This document shows, piece after piece, positions 6,756 through 13,088 of a stretch of DNA of 35,622 nt; positions within the stretch are counted from its first letter, which is position 1, and every line of letters starts with the position of its first letter. The position numbers and the translations under genes are program-made. Origin of the DNA: Bacteroidales bacterium. GTDB taxonomy: Bacteria; Bacteroidota; Bacteroidia; Bacteroidales; UBA12077. The stretch lies in contig DAOVYZ010000001.1 of assembly GCA_030635365.1 (NCBI GenBank), positions 1 to 35,622 on the forward strand. The letters are read 5' to 3'. Below the pieces are notes generated by a model. It was not told the DNA's origin. It worked only from the letters and a program-made list of their open reading frames with translations, and made no database searches.

Positions 6756-8267
6756 ATGTCTAACGATTTAAAAGGCACATTACCAGATAGTAGTGCAGAC
6801 AATGACGAAAGAAAACCGCAAATACAAGTAAATTCTCTTGATTTTTTGGTGTCTGTTGACAGGTTGGCTATATTTAGAAGCAATGCACAAGGCATTTATC
6901 TTTATGGTGCTGATAACAATTATCCACGTAAAATAATGCAATCAGCAGACCGGAGCAGTTCACTTGTTACAGTCCGAAATAAGCAAGCGCAATTCGTACA
7001 AGGTTTAGGTTTTCCGGGTGCTACTGCAATGGATGTAAAAAATGACACGGCTGTTGTAATTAATTCAAAAGGACAAACGGCTTATGATCTATTAAAATTT
7101 TGTGCAGAACAAAAGGCCAATATCAATATAGCTATTCATGTAAATTATAATGTACTTGGTGAGGCTGTTGAATTTAATCTAATCCAATATGATTTTGTCA
7201 GGCGTAAAATGCCCAGGACAAAAGAAAAATTCACACGTTATATAATTACTAACATTTGGCATTTAGAAAATGATTACACTGGTTTTGGCTATGCTGCTAA
7301 ATTAATGGAGTTCAATAAATGGGTGCATAAAAAAGAAACTAAACTTAGTTTTATTGCCCTTGAGGTTTTCGATTATAATCCTAACCCTTTGATTGTTCGT
7401 GAACAAATTGAAATATCCGGAGGCATTGAAAATTATCCAGGTCAATTGTTCTATATGAAAAGAACTGAGGACGTTTATCAGAAAGCATTATATGATAGTG
7501 TTGCCGATGATTTTCAGTTTTTAGCAGAAAGCAAATTAGCAAGTTTAAGTAATATTCAAAACGGATACGCAGCCGGGGGCATTTTTAAGCATTTCGGAAA
7601 TCTTGCTGGCACAAAAGAACTTAAAGAATTAAAGGGTAAAATTCATAATGTTACGGGTGCTGAAAATTATGGTCGAACAATTGCAATTGAAGTACCTCAA
7701 AGCGCAGATATGAAGATTCCGGCAAGAATGTTTGAGCCTACCCAAATGCAAAACATTGATAAACTTTATCCTGAACAAAAAAAGGATTCAAAAGAAAATC
7801 TAAAAAGTCTTTATACAATTCCAAATTCTCTAATTGGTAAGGATACAGAAGGCAATTTTGCAACTCAGAAAATGCAAGAGGCGTTTGATTTTTATAATAG
7901 TGTTACTGAACCGTTAAGGCAAGAACTCGAAATTGAATTAACAACATTGTTTAAAAATTCGATTTTTGCAAATCAAATTACCTTGCCTATTGAGATAATT
8001 CCAATTCAGTATATTAGCAGAACAATTGTTGATGATGATGAAAACGAAGCAATAAGAGCTGAAAGCCAGGCAAGATTAAAAGGTACTGTCGGAGGCGTTC
8101 AGGGTGTTTTACAGATACAAACATCAGTGAGTCAAGGAACCACTCAACATGAAGCCGGAATTGAGATACTTAAAGATATTTACGGATATGGTGATGAACA
8201 GGCCAGGAAAATTCTTGGTGATCCAATAGACTTGACTCCTGAAGATTCAGAAACAGTAACAGAATAA
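6756..8267 (+). CDS. Portal protein
   Basis: A 503-aa protein of usual portal length. It has an early PRKIMQSADRSSSLVTVRNKQ region, where portal proteins carry the wing entry, and a region near residues 351-395 with IPNSLIGKDTEGNFATQKMQ followed by a helix (TEPLRQELEIELTTLF), the stem/crown pattern seen in SPP1/HK97-type portals in which a ligand-free loop precedes the long helix. The C-terminus is acidic. It forms the dodecameric channel at the head vertex through which terminase (TerS 20081, TerL 20952) pumps DNA. Its gene follows a strong terminator, yet no clear promoter is seen in the 14-nt gap, so it probably depends on read-through. Confidence 0.85.
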   Translation: MSNDLKGTLPDSSADNDERKPQIQVNSLDFLVSVDRLAIFRSNAQGIYLYGADNNYPRKIMQSADRSSSLVTVRNKQAQFVQGLGFPGATAMDVKNDTAVVINSKGQTAYDLLKFCAEQKANINIAIHVNYNVLGEAVEFNLIQYDFVRRKMPRTKEKFTRYIITNIWHLENDYTGFGYAAKLMEFNKWVHKKETKLSFIALEVFDYNPNPLIVREQIEISGGIENYPGQLFYMKRTEDVYQKALYDSVADDFQFLAESKLASLSNIQNGYAAGGIFKHFGNLAGTKELKELKGKIHNVTGAENYGRTIAIEVPQSADMKIPARMFEPTQMQNIDKLYPEQKKDSKENLKSLYTIPNSLIGKDTEGNFATQKMQEAFDFYNSVTEPLRQELEIELTTLFKNSIFANQITLPIEIIPIQYISRTIVDDDENEAIRAESQARLKGTVGGVQGVLQIQTSVSQGTTQHEAGIEILKDIYGYGDEQARKILGDPIDLTPEDSETVTE

Positions 8268-8283
8268 ACAAATACTAAAGAAG

Positions 8284-9057
8284 ATGAATCAAATACTAGT
8301 AACTAATACTGATTTGCGCAAGCTTAGACAACTGGGAAAACAAGTTAATATTGATAATTTCACAGCTAGAGCTAGAGAGATCCAAACTAATGAATTTACA
8401 GAACTATTAGGGGCTGCTTTAATTTTTGATTTTTTCAATTTTCTAGAGAATGGGTTTACTTTATCAAATGATACTTTTGTACGTACTTCAGACACTCAGA
8501 TAACGGCAACGGGAGTTGATTTATCTTCATGGGTAGATAATTCCTTAAAATTAAACAATGGTATTTATGTTTTAGTTACGGCTGCGGTGTTTAGTGGTGG
8601 CAATACGTTAATAACTGTAATCGGGAACAATTTAACCAACGAGACAGACGAAAACGGCGTGTTATTAATTAAATATTTGCCTGACACTTTAACGACAATT
8701 GCGTTTAGCACAGAAAATAAATATACTAAATTATTAAATGGTACTTCATATACTAAGGACTCAGATACTATTCAATATAACGGATTAAGGTTTTTTATTG
8801 GTTGGAAATTTCTTGCTATTTTCACAATGGATGGAACAATAAAACATTCTGATGTTGGAAATTTTTCAATAACAGGGCAAAGTTTTAGATCACCATCAGC
8901 CGGTGAAATAAACGCCTCAAAGTCTACATATTTACAGAATAGTACCCGTGAGGAGAATCACATTATTGATTATCTCAATGAAAAAAGTACAGATTTTATA
9001 TTGTGGGATTCGAAAAATAATGAGAATATTCAGAATTATAATATGATTGTTATTTAA
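8284..9057 (+). CDS. Head-tail connector-like protein with an inserted beta domain
   Basis: A 257-aa protein following the portal by 16 nt, where connectors and adaptors usually lie. Residues 25-58 (helical, AREIQTNEFTELLGAAL and FFNFLENGF) and residues 138-257 (YTKLLNGTSYT, then a long helical part) match what I know of Bacteroidota phage adaptor proteins of the DUF6712 kind. Between them, residues 59-135 form an all-beta, Thr/Asn/Val-rich segment that looks like an inserted domain. The protein probably docks on the portal and passes DNA to the tail. Family assignment is from memory of the pattern and should be treated as tentative. Confidence 0.65.
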   Translation: MNQILVTNTDLRKLRQLGKQVNIDNFTARAREIQTNEFTELLGAALIFDFFNFLENGFTLSNDTFVRTSDTQITATGVDLSSWVDNSLKLNNGIYVLVTAAVFSGGNTLITVIGNNLTNETDENGVLLIKYLPDTLTTIAFSTENKYTKLLNGTSYTKDSDTIQYNGLRFFIGWKFLAIFTMDGTIKHSDVGNFSITGQSFRSPSAGEINASKSTYLQNSTREENHIIDYLNEKSTDFILWDSKNNENIQNYNMIVI

Positions 9058-9071
9058 TTTTTGTACATTTG
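9058..9071 (+). promoter_or_regulatory. Promoter of RNA element A
   Basis: TTTTTGTACATTTG directly after the connector gene contains the -7 box TACATTTG (9064-9071). The same extended form TTTTGTAnATTTG occurs at 22336-22348 and 19178-19190. Transcription should start near 9076. Confidence 0.65.
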
Positions 9072-9075
9072 CACT

Positions 9076-9181
9076 TGTTAATGAACCTCTACCTTTGACA
9101 TGAAAACGATAAATAAAGACTTAATATATTTACAATTACCCATCTTAAACAGAGTAGAGGCTGTTTTCGGTGGGTTTTTTT
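9076..9181 (+). ncRNA. RNA element A: promoter-proximal pseudoknot plus terminator
   Basis: Downstream of the promoter box lies CCTCTAC (9086-9092). A terminator follows: outer stem ACCCATC (9138-9144) with GGTGGGT (9169-9175), inner stem AAACAG (9147-9152) with CTGTTT (9161-9166), and seven T residues (9175-9181). The hairpin loop contains GTAGAGG (9154-9160), the exact complement of CCTCTAC, so an H-type pseudoknot can form. The unit is about 105 nt and has no open reading frame of note. The same layout occurs at 16406-16500 and 22353-22465. It may be a small RNA, or an attenuated leader of the gene at 9200. Confidence 0.7.
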
Positions 9182-9199
9182 ATGCTTAAAAATTAGGTT

Positions 9200-9457
9200 A
9201 TGGAATACAAGGGGATTGATTATATTAATAAAACACCAAAGGAAAATGTAAATTATGTATTTAATAATATATGTGTTGAATTGATTAAAAGGAATGAATT
9301 ACTTTTTGAAGAAGCAATGAAATTAATGAAGTTTTATATTGAATATATGAGAAAAGAGACTTTAGAAAGTGATAAAAAAAGAGGTGTTTTATTAGAATTA
9401 GAGCCTACATGGAAGGCAATGGAAAAAGAATTGTGTTCTATAAAAATGTTAAAATAA
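9200..9457 (+). CDS. Hypothetical helical protein
   Basis: An 85-aa protein, almost wholly helical and charged, which I do not recognise. It starts 19 nt after the T-run of RNA element A and so may be controlled by read-through of that terminator. It is the first gene of the early region and is followed by a 430-nt stretch with little coding potential. Confidence 0.6.
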   Translation: MEYKGIDYINKTPKENVNYVFNNICVELIKRNELLFEEAMKLMKFYIEYMRKETLESDKKRGVLLELEPTWKAMEKELCSIKMLK

Positions 9458-9517
9458 AGAATTGCCGGTTGATATTCCGAACCGACACTAAAAATTGAGC
9501 TGTAAAAAGGATGTAAA

Positions 9518-9613
9518 ATGCAATTAGATAAACAAATCATTAATAAAAAAGTCCGGCACTATCTTTTACAGGTTTTTGATAACTGGCAACTGAAAGCGAG
9601 AGCAAACCATTAA
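9518..9613 (+). CDS. Possible 31-aa small protein
   Basis: A short open frame with ATG, 31 codons and TAA, encoding a basic peptide beginning MQLDKQIINKKVRHYL. It lies in the otherwise empty gap after the gene at 9200. The start context is A-rich (GTAAAATG). There is no homology evidence and the length is within what chance allows. Confidence 0.25.
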   Translation: MQLDKQIINKKVRHYLLQVFDNWQLKARANH

Positions 9614-9856
9614 TGATATTAAAATAAAAGTGATAGCTTGGCAGCGATTTTACACTAAATTAGTAATTATTAACAGGGATGAAAATTTAGTCAGGGTATT
9701 TTAATAGTTTATCAGTTAATTAAATTTAACAATATTCTAGTTTCAGGGAGTAATAAAACCTGTTAATTAAAATCGAGTTGCAAAATAAAACATATCAACT
9801 ATTTAGAATCAATTTAAATTACTATATATATTCGTAAAACGTTTATATTTACTCCG

Positions 9857-9864
9857 TATATTTG
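9857..9864 (+). promoter_or_regulatory. Promoter box TATATTTG before early operon
   Basis: TATATTTG lies 23 nt before ATG 9888 at the end of the non-coding region. The -33 element is weak (TTCG at 9831-9834). It would drive the gene set starting with the 55-aa protein and the XRE-like regulator. Confidence 0.55.
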
Positions 9865-9887
9865 TAGAGAATTAATAATAAAGCTAT

Positions 9888-10055
9888 ATGAAAACAGCTA
9901 AAGAAATAATTAAAGAAGCAATAAAAGAAGCTGAAGAAAAAAAACTGCCATTCCCTGATTCTTTTGCAAGAGGTGCATTGAGAGCAAAATACGATATGTT
10001 AAGAAGGGAATATTTAGAACTAAAAACGAACTTTGAAAAACTACAAAAGAAATGA
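9888..10055 (+). CDS. 55-aa helical protein coupled to a regulator gene
   Basis: A 55-aa Lys/Glu-rich protein (begins MKTAKEIIKEAIKEAEEKK) predicted to be two helices. It has the AATAAAGC leader motif (9877-9884) 3 nt before the ATG, and its stop overlaps the next start as ATGA at 10052-10055, indicating translational coupling to the XRE-like regulator. The function is unknown. The overlap and leader motif make it a convincing gene despite its size. Confidence 0.65.
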   Translation: MKTAKEIIKEAIKEAEEKKLPFPDSFARGALRAKYDMLRREYLELKTNFEKLQKK

Positions 10056-10255
10056 AACAATTAAAGCAAAAAATAAGCCTTGAAATAAAAAAGACTTTAG
10101 AAAACTCGGAGCTTTGGATCACACGCAAGGTTTTGGCTAGAATGGCCGGGGTTTCAGAAACAACATTGTACAGCGCATTAAAAGGTGAGGGTTCACTTGA
10201 TAATTTAATGAAGGTGGCCAAGGTATTGAACATTAAAATTGATTTAATTAAATAA
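10052..10255 (+). CDS. XRE/Cro-like helix-turn-helix regulator
   Basis: A 67-aa protein with a helix-turn-helix at residues 25-58: KVLARMAGVSETTLYSALKG, then SLDNLMKVAKVLNI, the usual five-helix Cro/XRE layout in minimal form. It should bind an operator as a dimer and may regulate the early operon it sits in (inference). The start is fixed by the ATGA overlap with the 55-aa gene. It is too short to carry an effector or cleavage domain, so it is not a LexA/CI-type repressor. Confidence 0.8.
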   Translation: MKQLKQKISLEIKKTLENSELWITRKVLARMAGVSETTLYSALKGEGSLDNLMKVAKVLNIKIDLIK

Positions 10256-10259
10256 AGCT

Positions 10260-10652
10260 ATGAGAGAAATAAAATTTAGAGCTTGGAACGATGAATGGAA
10301 CGAATTTATTTATTCAAATACTGTTGGACGTCATGAAAAAAGAGATTGGTATCCTTTTGGGTTTGATATAGGATTTAGTCATTATCCGCATTATTTAGAA
10401 AATACAATTATTGAACAATACACAGGCTTAAAAGACAAGAACGGAACAGAGATTTATGAAGGGGATATAATAAAACATAACAAAAATACATTTCAAGTAA
10501 TACATAGTGAAAGGCAACATGTATTGGTATTAAGACACATTAAACAAGAAACTAATTGGAGGGATTTAAACTGGTGTTATTGTGTTAGAAAATATATTGA
10601 AGTAATAGGAAACATTCACGAAAACCCAGAACTTTTAAAACAAACAAAATGA
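10260..10652 (+). CDS. YopX family protein
   Basis: A 130-aa protein with the features of the phage YopX family: start MREIKFRAWN, the central block EQYTGLKDKNGTEIYEGDII, and a C-terminal EVIGNIHENPELL. The family is widespread in phages of Gram-positive bacteria and Bacteroidota; its role is not established. It starts directly after AATAAAGC (10251-10258) and its stop overlaps the next start (ATGA, 10649-10652). Confidence 0.9.
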   Translation: MREIKFRAWNDEWNEFIYSNTVGRHEKRDWYPFGFDIGFSHYPHYLENTIIEQYTGLKDKNGTEIYEGDIIKHNKNTFQVIHSERQHVLVLRHIKQETNWRDLNWCYCVRKYIEVIGNIHENPELLKQTK

Positions 10653-10747
10653 TAGGCAGATTAATAGTAATATTAACATTTGCATTGGTCGCTCTTTTAG
10701 TTTGGCCGATACATTTTATAATAAACTTATTTAAAAAATTAAAATAA
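10649..10747 (+). CDS. 32-aa single-pass membrane peptide
   Basis: A 32-aa protein, nearly all hydrophobic (MIGRLIVILTFALVALLVWP...) with a C-terminal KKLK. It overlaps the YopX gene stop by four bases (ATGA), the coupling pattern used repeatedly in this genome. One membrane helix with a basic cytoplasmic tail is predicted. It could be a small membrane effector or holin-like peptide; position in the early region argues against a lysis role. Confidence 0.55.
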   Translation: MIGRLIVILTFALVALLVWPIHFIINLFKKLK

Positions 10748-10753
10748 AGCGAA

Positions 10754-11107
10754 ATGGAATATAAGATAACAAAAGAACAATGTCAAGCTACGATAAATAA
10801 AGCAAAACCAATTGTTTGTACCCATTGTGGTGGGCAATTAAGCCCTGTTAGGACAGTAGATAATGCAAATAATCCGACATATTGGGTTGGGTGTAATGGA
10901 TGTAATCACTTTGATAATGGAACAACACCAGAACATTATGAAATTGCTAAACGAATGGTAATTGAAAGACGCTTACGGCCATATAGTCACTTAAAAGAGC
11001 CAATTAAAGAAAATAATTTAGTTGATTATAAATATTGGTTAATATCACAAATAGGCGGTGCTGTAAGCATTGTTGAAGATATAATTACACTATATAAATT
11101 TAAATAA
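10754..11107 (+). CDS. Zinc-ribbon hypothetical protein
   Basis: A 117-aa protein with a zinc ribbon in its first half: CTHCGG (residues 22-27) and CNGC (49-52 region), four cysteines spaced to bind one zinc ion. The rest is helical and unrecognised. AATAAAGC (10743-10750) precedes the ATG by 3 nt. Its TAA overlaps the following start (TAATG at 11105-11109), so the two genes are coupled. Nucleic acid or protein binding is plausible. Confidence 0.7.
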   Translation: MEYKITKEQCQATINKAKPIVCTHCGGQLSPVRTVDNANNPTYWVGCNGCNHFDNGTTPEHYEIAKRMVIERRLRPYSHLKEPIKENNLVDYKYWLISQIGGAVSIVEDIITLYKFK

Positions 11108-11322
11108 TGAAAATATTTGAAACAGCATACAACGATTTACAGGACTTCATTTATGATGATCCTTGTTTGGAAAATGACATTTATTCTGATTATGACAGAG
11201 ACGAGCCTGACTTTTATTCTGATTATCCAAGAGATGAAGATGGTAATTTAATTTCTGCCTGTTGTGGTGAAATATTGGATGAAGATGTTATGATTTGCCC
11301 GGAATGTAAAGAACATTGTTGA
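11107..11322 (+). CDS. Very acidic protein with C-terminal zinc-binding cysteines
   Basis: A 71-aa protein with an Asp/Tyr-rich N-terminal two-thirds containing two copies of a YSDY(D/P)RDE motif, followed by SACCGEILDED and CPECKEHC, a compact Cys4-type zinc site. The acidic part could mimic DNA or contact a basic partner (speculation). It is coupled to the preceding zinc-ribbon gene through TAATG. A 32-nt inverted repeat follows 14 nt after the stop. Confidence 0.65.
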   Translation: MKIFETAYNDLQDFIYDDPCLENDIYSDYDRDEPDFYSDYPRDEDGNLISACCGEILDEDVMICPECKEHC

Positions 11323-11336
11323 GATTTGTTTTTCTC

Positions 11337-11368
11337 ATTTTATTGTTATAAATTGCACACAATAAAAT
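11337..11368. terminator. AT-rich inverted repeat, possible terminator or operator
   Basis: ATTTTATTGT (11337-11346) and its exact reverse complement ACAATAAAAT (11359-11368) flank a 12-nt loop. The stem is all A/T except one G-C pair. It lies in the gap between two early genes and could end the upstream transcript or bind a regulator; the loop also contains TATAAATTG, a weak -7-like sequence. Confidence 0.45.
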
Positions 11369-11395
11369 TAATATTAATTTAAATAAATAAAGCTT

Positions 11396-11590
11396 ATGAG
11401 TAAAAATGTATCTTCAGGTAACGGAGTGAGCACATTAGGATTATTAGGTGTTGCATTCGTAATTTTAAAATTAACAGGTGTTATTAATTGGAGTTGGTGG
11501 TATGTAACATTGCCGTTTTGGGGCGGAATTGTTTTAGCTCTGATAATAGGTTTAATTTATCTCATATACTGGTTAATAACAAATGATTAG
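11396..11590 (+). CDS. Small membrane protein, two transmembrane helices
   Basis: A 64-aa protein with a short polar N-terminus, a helix around residues 12-30 (LGLLGVAFVILKLTGVINW), the aromatic turn SWWYVTLPFW, and a second helix around 42-61. This arrangement is familiar from small membrane proteins of Bacteroidota phages and prophages, but the function is unknown. AATAAAGC (11386-11393) precedes the ATG. A weak hairpin follows its stop. Confidence 0.75.
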   Translation: MSKNVSSGNGVSTLGLLGVAFVILKLTGVINWSWWYVTLPFWGGIVLALIIGLIYLIYWLITND

Positions 11591-11602
11591 CCTTCTAGCT
11601 TT

Positions 11603-11623
11603 AGCCCCTTAATTGGGGCTTTC
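11603..11623 (+). terminator. Weak intrinsic terminator
   Basis: AGCCCC (11603-11608) and GGGGCT (11615-11620) form a 6-bp GC-rich stem with loop TTAATT, followed only by a short T tract. It follows the two-helix membrane protein gene and may partly separate it from the recombination genes. Confidence 0.55.
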
Positions 11624-11647
11624 TGGGTAAATAAAATAAATAAAGCA

Positions 11648-12565
11648 ATGGAAATAAAGCAAATTGACAATCTTAGCAATGAGATTTATCACAATGGAGA
11701 CCAATATAAAGATTACTGGTCAAGTTCAAACCTCAAAGAATACCTGAAAACACCACGTGAGGCCAGATATCAAAAGATTGATGCAGAAAAAAGAGAGAGT
11801 AATGCCATGGACTTTGGCAATTATTTTCATGACTTTTTAGCTTCAAAACATGTGAAAGGTCAGCCGTTTGAATGGAATATCTTTGAACCTCCAACCAATC
11901 CAAGTACCAAAAAATATTACGGAAAAGACAGCCAAAAATATAAAGATGCATTAAGCCATATTATTAATCCAATTTCATTAGATGATATGGAATTGATTCA
12001 AGACATTTGGCAAATGATAAGGAGTTCAAATTATAGTTGGTTTTTTGAACAGCAAATTTTGAGCAAAGGAATTGCAGAACCCTCTTTTTTTGTTGATGGA
12101 ATGCATAAATATAAATACCGTCCCGATGTAGTGACAGATAGGTTTATTTTTGATTACAAATCTATCGATAAAAGATACTGGAAAGCTGATAAACTCAATT
12201 ATAGAATACTGGAATTTGAGTATGATATAAGTGCTGCTATGTACCAATATTTTGAACATGAGCGAACCGGAATTTGGAAGCCTTTTTTAATTATCTGGCT
12301 TATGAAAGACCCTCCTTTTGATATTCTTATAAGTGATATTTCACAATATTGCTTTGAGCCCATTGGTAATAATGAGGTAATTGTCAATTCCGGGGCTATG
12401 GTATTCCTTAAGCTAAAAGATCAACATGAAGCTTGCCAGGTAACAAATCAATGGCCGGGGCTTGCTAATCAATTTGACAGCTACAATGGTCTGAGATTAG
12501 CTAATTTTGCACCCAGATATGACCGGGGCTTTGATGAATTTGAAATTGAATTAGATAATTTTTAA
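11648..12565 (+). CDS. PD-(D/E)XK exonuclease, RecE/exodeoxyribonuclease VIII-like
   Basis: A 305-aa nuclease. Visible motifs are FGNYFHDFLA near residues 56-66 (the conserved GxxxH helix), KYRPDVVTDRFIFDYKS near 154-171 (the PD...DxK metal-binding core) and AAMYQYFE near 197-204 (the QxxxY motif of RecB/RecE-like nucleases). It resembles the PDDEXK_12/DUF3799 group that degrades one strand of double-stranded DNA. The RecT annealase at 13089 is its expected partner in a RecET-like system for phage recombination. AATAAAGC (11639-11646) lies one base before the ATG. Confidence 0.87.
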   Translation: MEIKQIDNLSNEIYHNGDQYKDYWSSSNLKEYLKTPREARYQKIDAEKRESNAMDFGNYFHDFLASKHVKGQPFEWNIFEPPTNPSTKKYYGKDSQKYKDALSHIINPISLDDMELIQDIWQMIRSSNYSWFFEQQILSKGIAEPSFFVDGMHKYKYRPDVVTDRFIFDYKSIDKRYWKADKLNYRILEFEYDISAAMYQYFEHERTGIWKPFLIIWLMKDPPFDILISDISQYCFEPIGNNEVIVNSGAMVFLKLKDQHEACQVTNQWPGLANQFDSYNGLRLANFAPRYDRGFDEFEIELDNF

Positions 12566-12575
12566 AATAAATGAC

Positions 12576-12797
12576 ATGGATAGTTATAGGCATAAAGCAC
12601 GCAAAAATTATAAATGTGATTATTGTAAAGGCATTATAAAAATTGGTGAAATTTATGAGTTAGGAAAAGATAGAATACCTGTTTTTGAAACTGATAGAAT
12701 AGATGCAATTTATGGATATGATGGTAAACAAACAGGAATTGAATATGTTTCATGGAAAATTTGTTCTAAATGTTTAATTGAATTTGAAGAAATATAA
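12576..12797 (+). CDS. Small zinc-finger protein
   Basis: A 73-aa protein with CDYC (residues 14-17 region) and CSKC near the C-terminus, a Cys4 zinc site bracketing a beta-rich middle with GEIYELGKDRIP. It lies between the exonuclease and annealase genes. Proteins of this kind often accompany phage recombination genes; the exact function is unknown to me. Confidence 0.7.
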   Translation: MDSYRHKARKNYKCDYCKGIIKIGEIYELGKDRIPVFETDRIDAIYGYDGKQTGIEYVSWKICSKCLIEFEEI

Positions 12798-12807
12798 TTT
12801 TTAAAAC

Positions 12808-13026
12808 ATGATCGAATCTAAAAATAAAATACAAAAAAGCCGTCTTGAATATGCTGAAATGATGATTTTAGAACTCGGTTTTGATATTGTTTCCGCTAAT
12901 AAAACCGAATTACGATTTGAATTTAACGGAAACACTGTATATTTTTTCCCTTTTACCGGTTGGCATTCTGGGAAAACTATTCAAGACGGTAGAGGCTTAA
13001 ATAATCTTTTAAAACAATTGAAATAA
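12808..13026 (+). CDS. Hypothetical protein in recombination cluster
   Basis: A 72-aa protein with an N-terminal helix (KSRLEYAEMMILELG) and a beta-rich second half ending GWHSGKTIQDGRGLNNLLKQ. This alpha-beta layout and the 'FTGWHSGKTIQDGRG' turn suggest a small conserved phage protein, but I cannot name it. It lies 10 nt after the zinc-finger gene and before the promoter of the annealase gene. Confidence 0.65.
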   Translation: MIESKNKIQKSRLEYAEMMILELGFDIVSANKTELRFEFNGNTVYFFPFTGWHSGKTIQDGRGLNNLLKQLK

Positions 13027-13051
13027 ATTCTTTTTTATCAAATTAATGTGT

Positions 13052-13059
13052 TAAATTTG
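13052..13059 (+). promoter_or_regulatory. Promoter box TAAATTTG before the recT gene
   Basis: TAAATTTG lies 29 nt before ATG 13089 in a 62-nt gap. The -33 region is only a T run (13030-13036). The leader carries AATAAAGC (13078-13085). Confidence 0.55.
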
Positions 13060-13088
13060 TAACAATAAACTAATTAAAATAAAGCAAA

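Larger units (their letters stand above)
9458..9887. other. 430-nt largely non-coding region with short repeats
   Basis: No convincing gene fills this stretch. It holds a small hairpin (CGGTT/AACCG near 9468-9485), inverted copies of ATCATTAAT (9536-9544 and 9609-9617), inverted ATTAACAGG/CCTGTTAAT (9669-9677 and 9759-9767), three CAGGG motifs (9674, 9692, 9744), two GTTAATTAAA copies, and a promoter box at its right end. It could be a regulatory or replication-related region; I see no known origin signature here. A 31-codon frame at 9518-9613 is listed separately. Confidence 0.5.

Noticed and set aside
11337..11368. DnaA box cluster or origin at the AT-rich palindrome
   Set aside because: No TTATNCACA-type box is present; a single hairpin is better read as a terminator or operator, and the iterons at 16833 are a stronger origin candidate.
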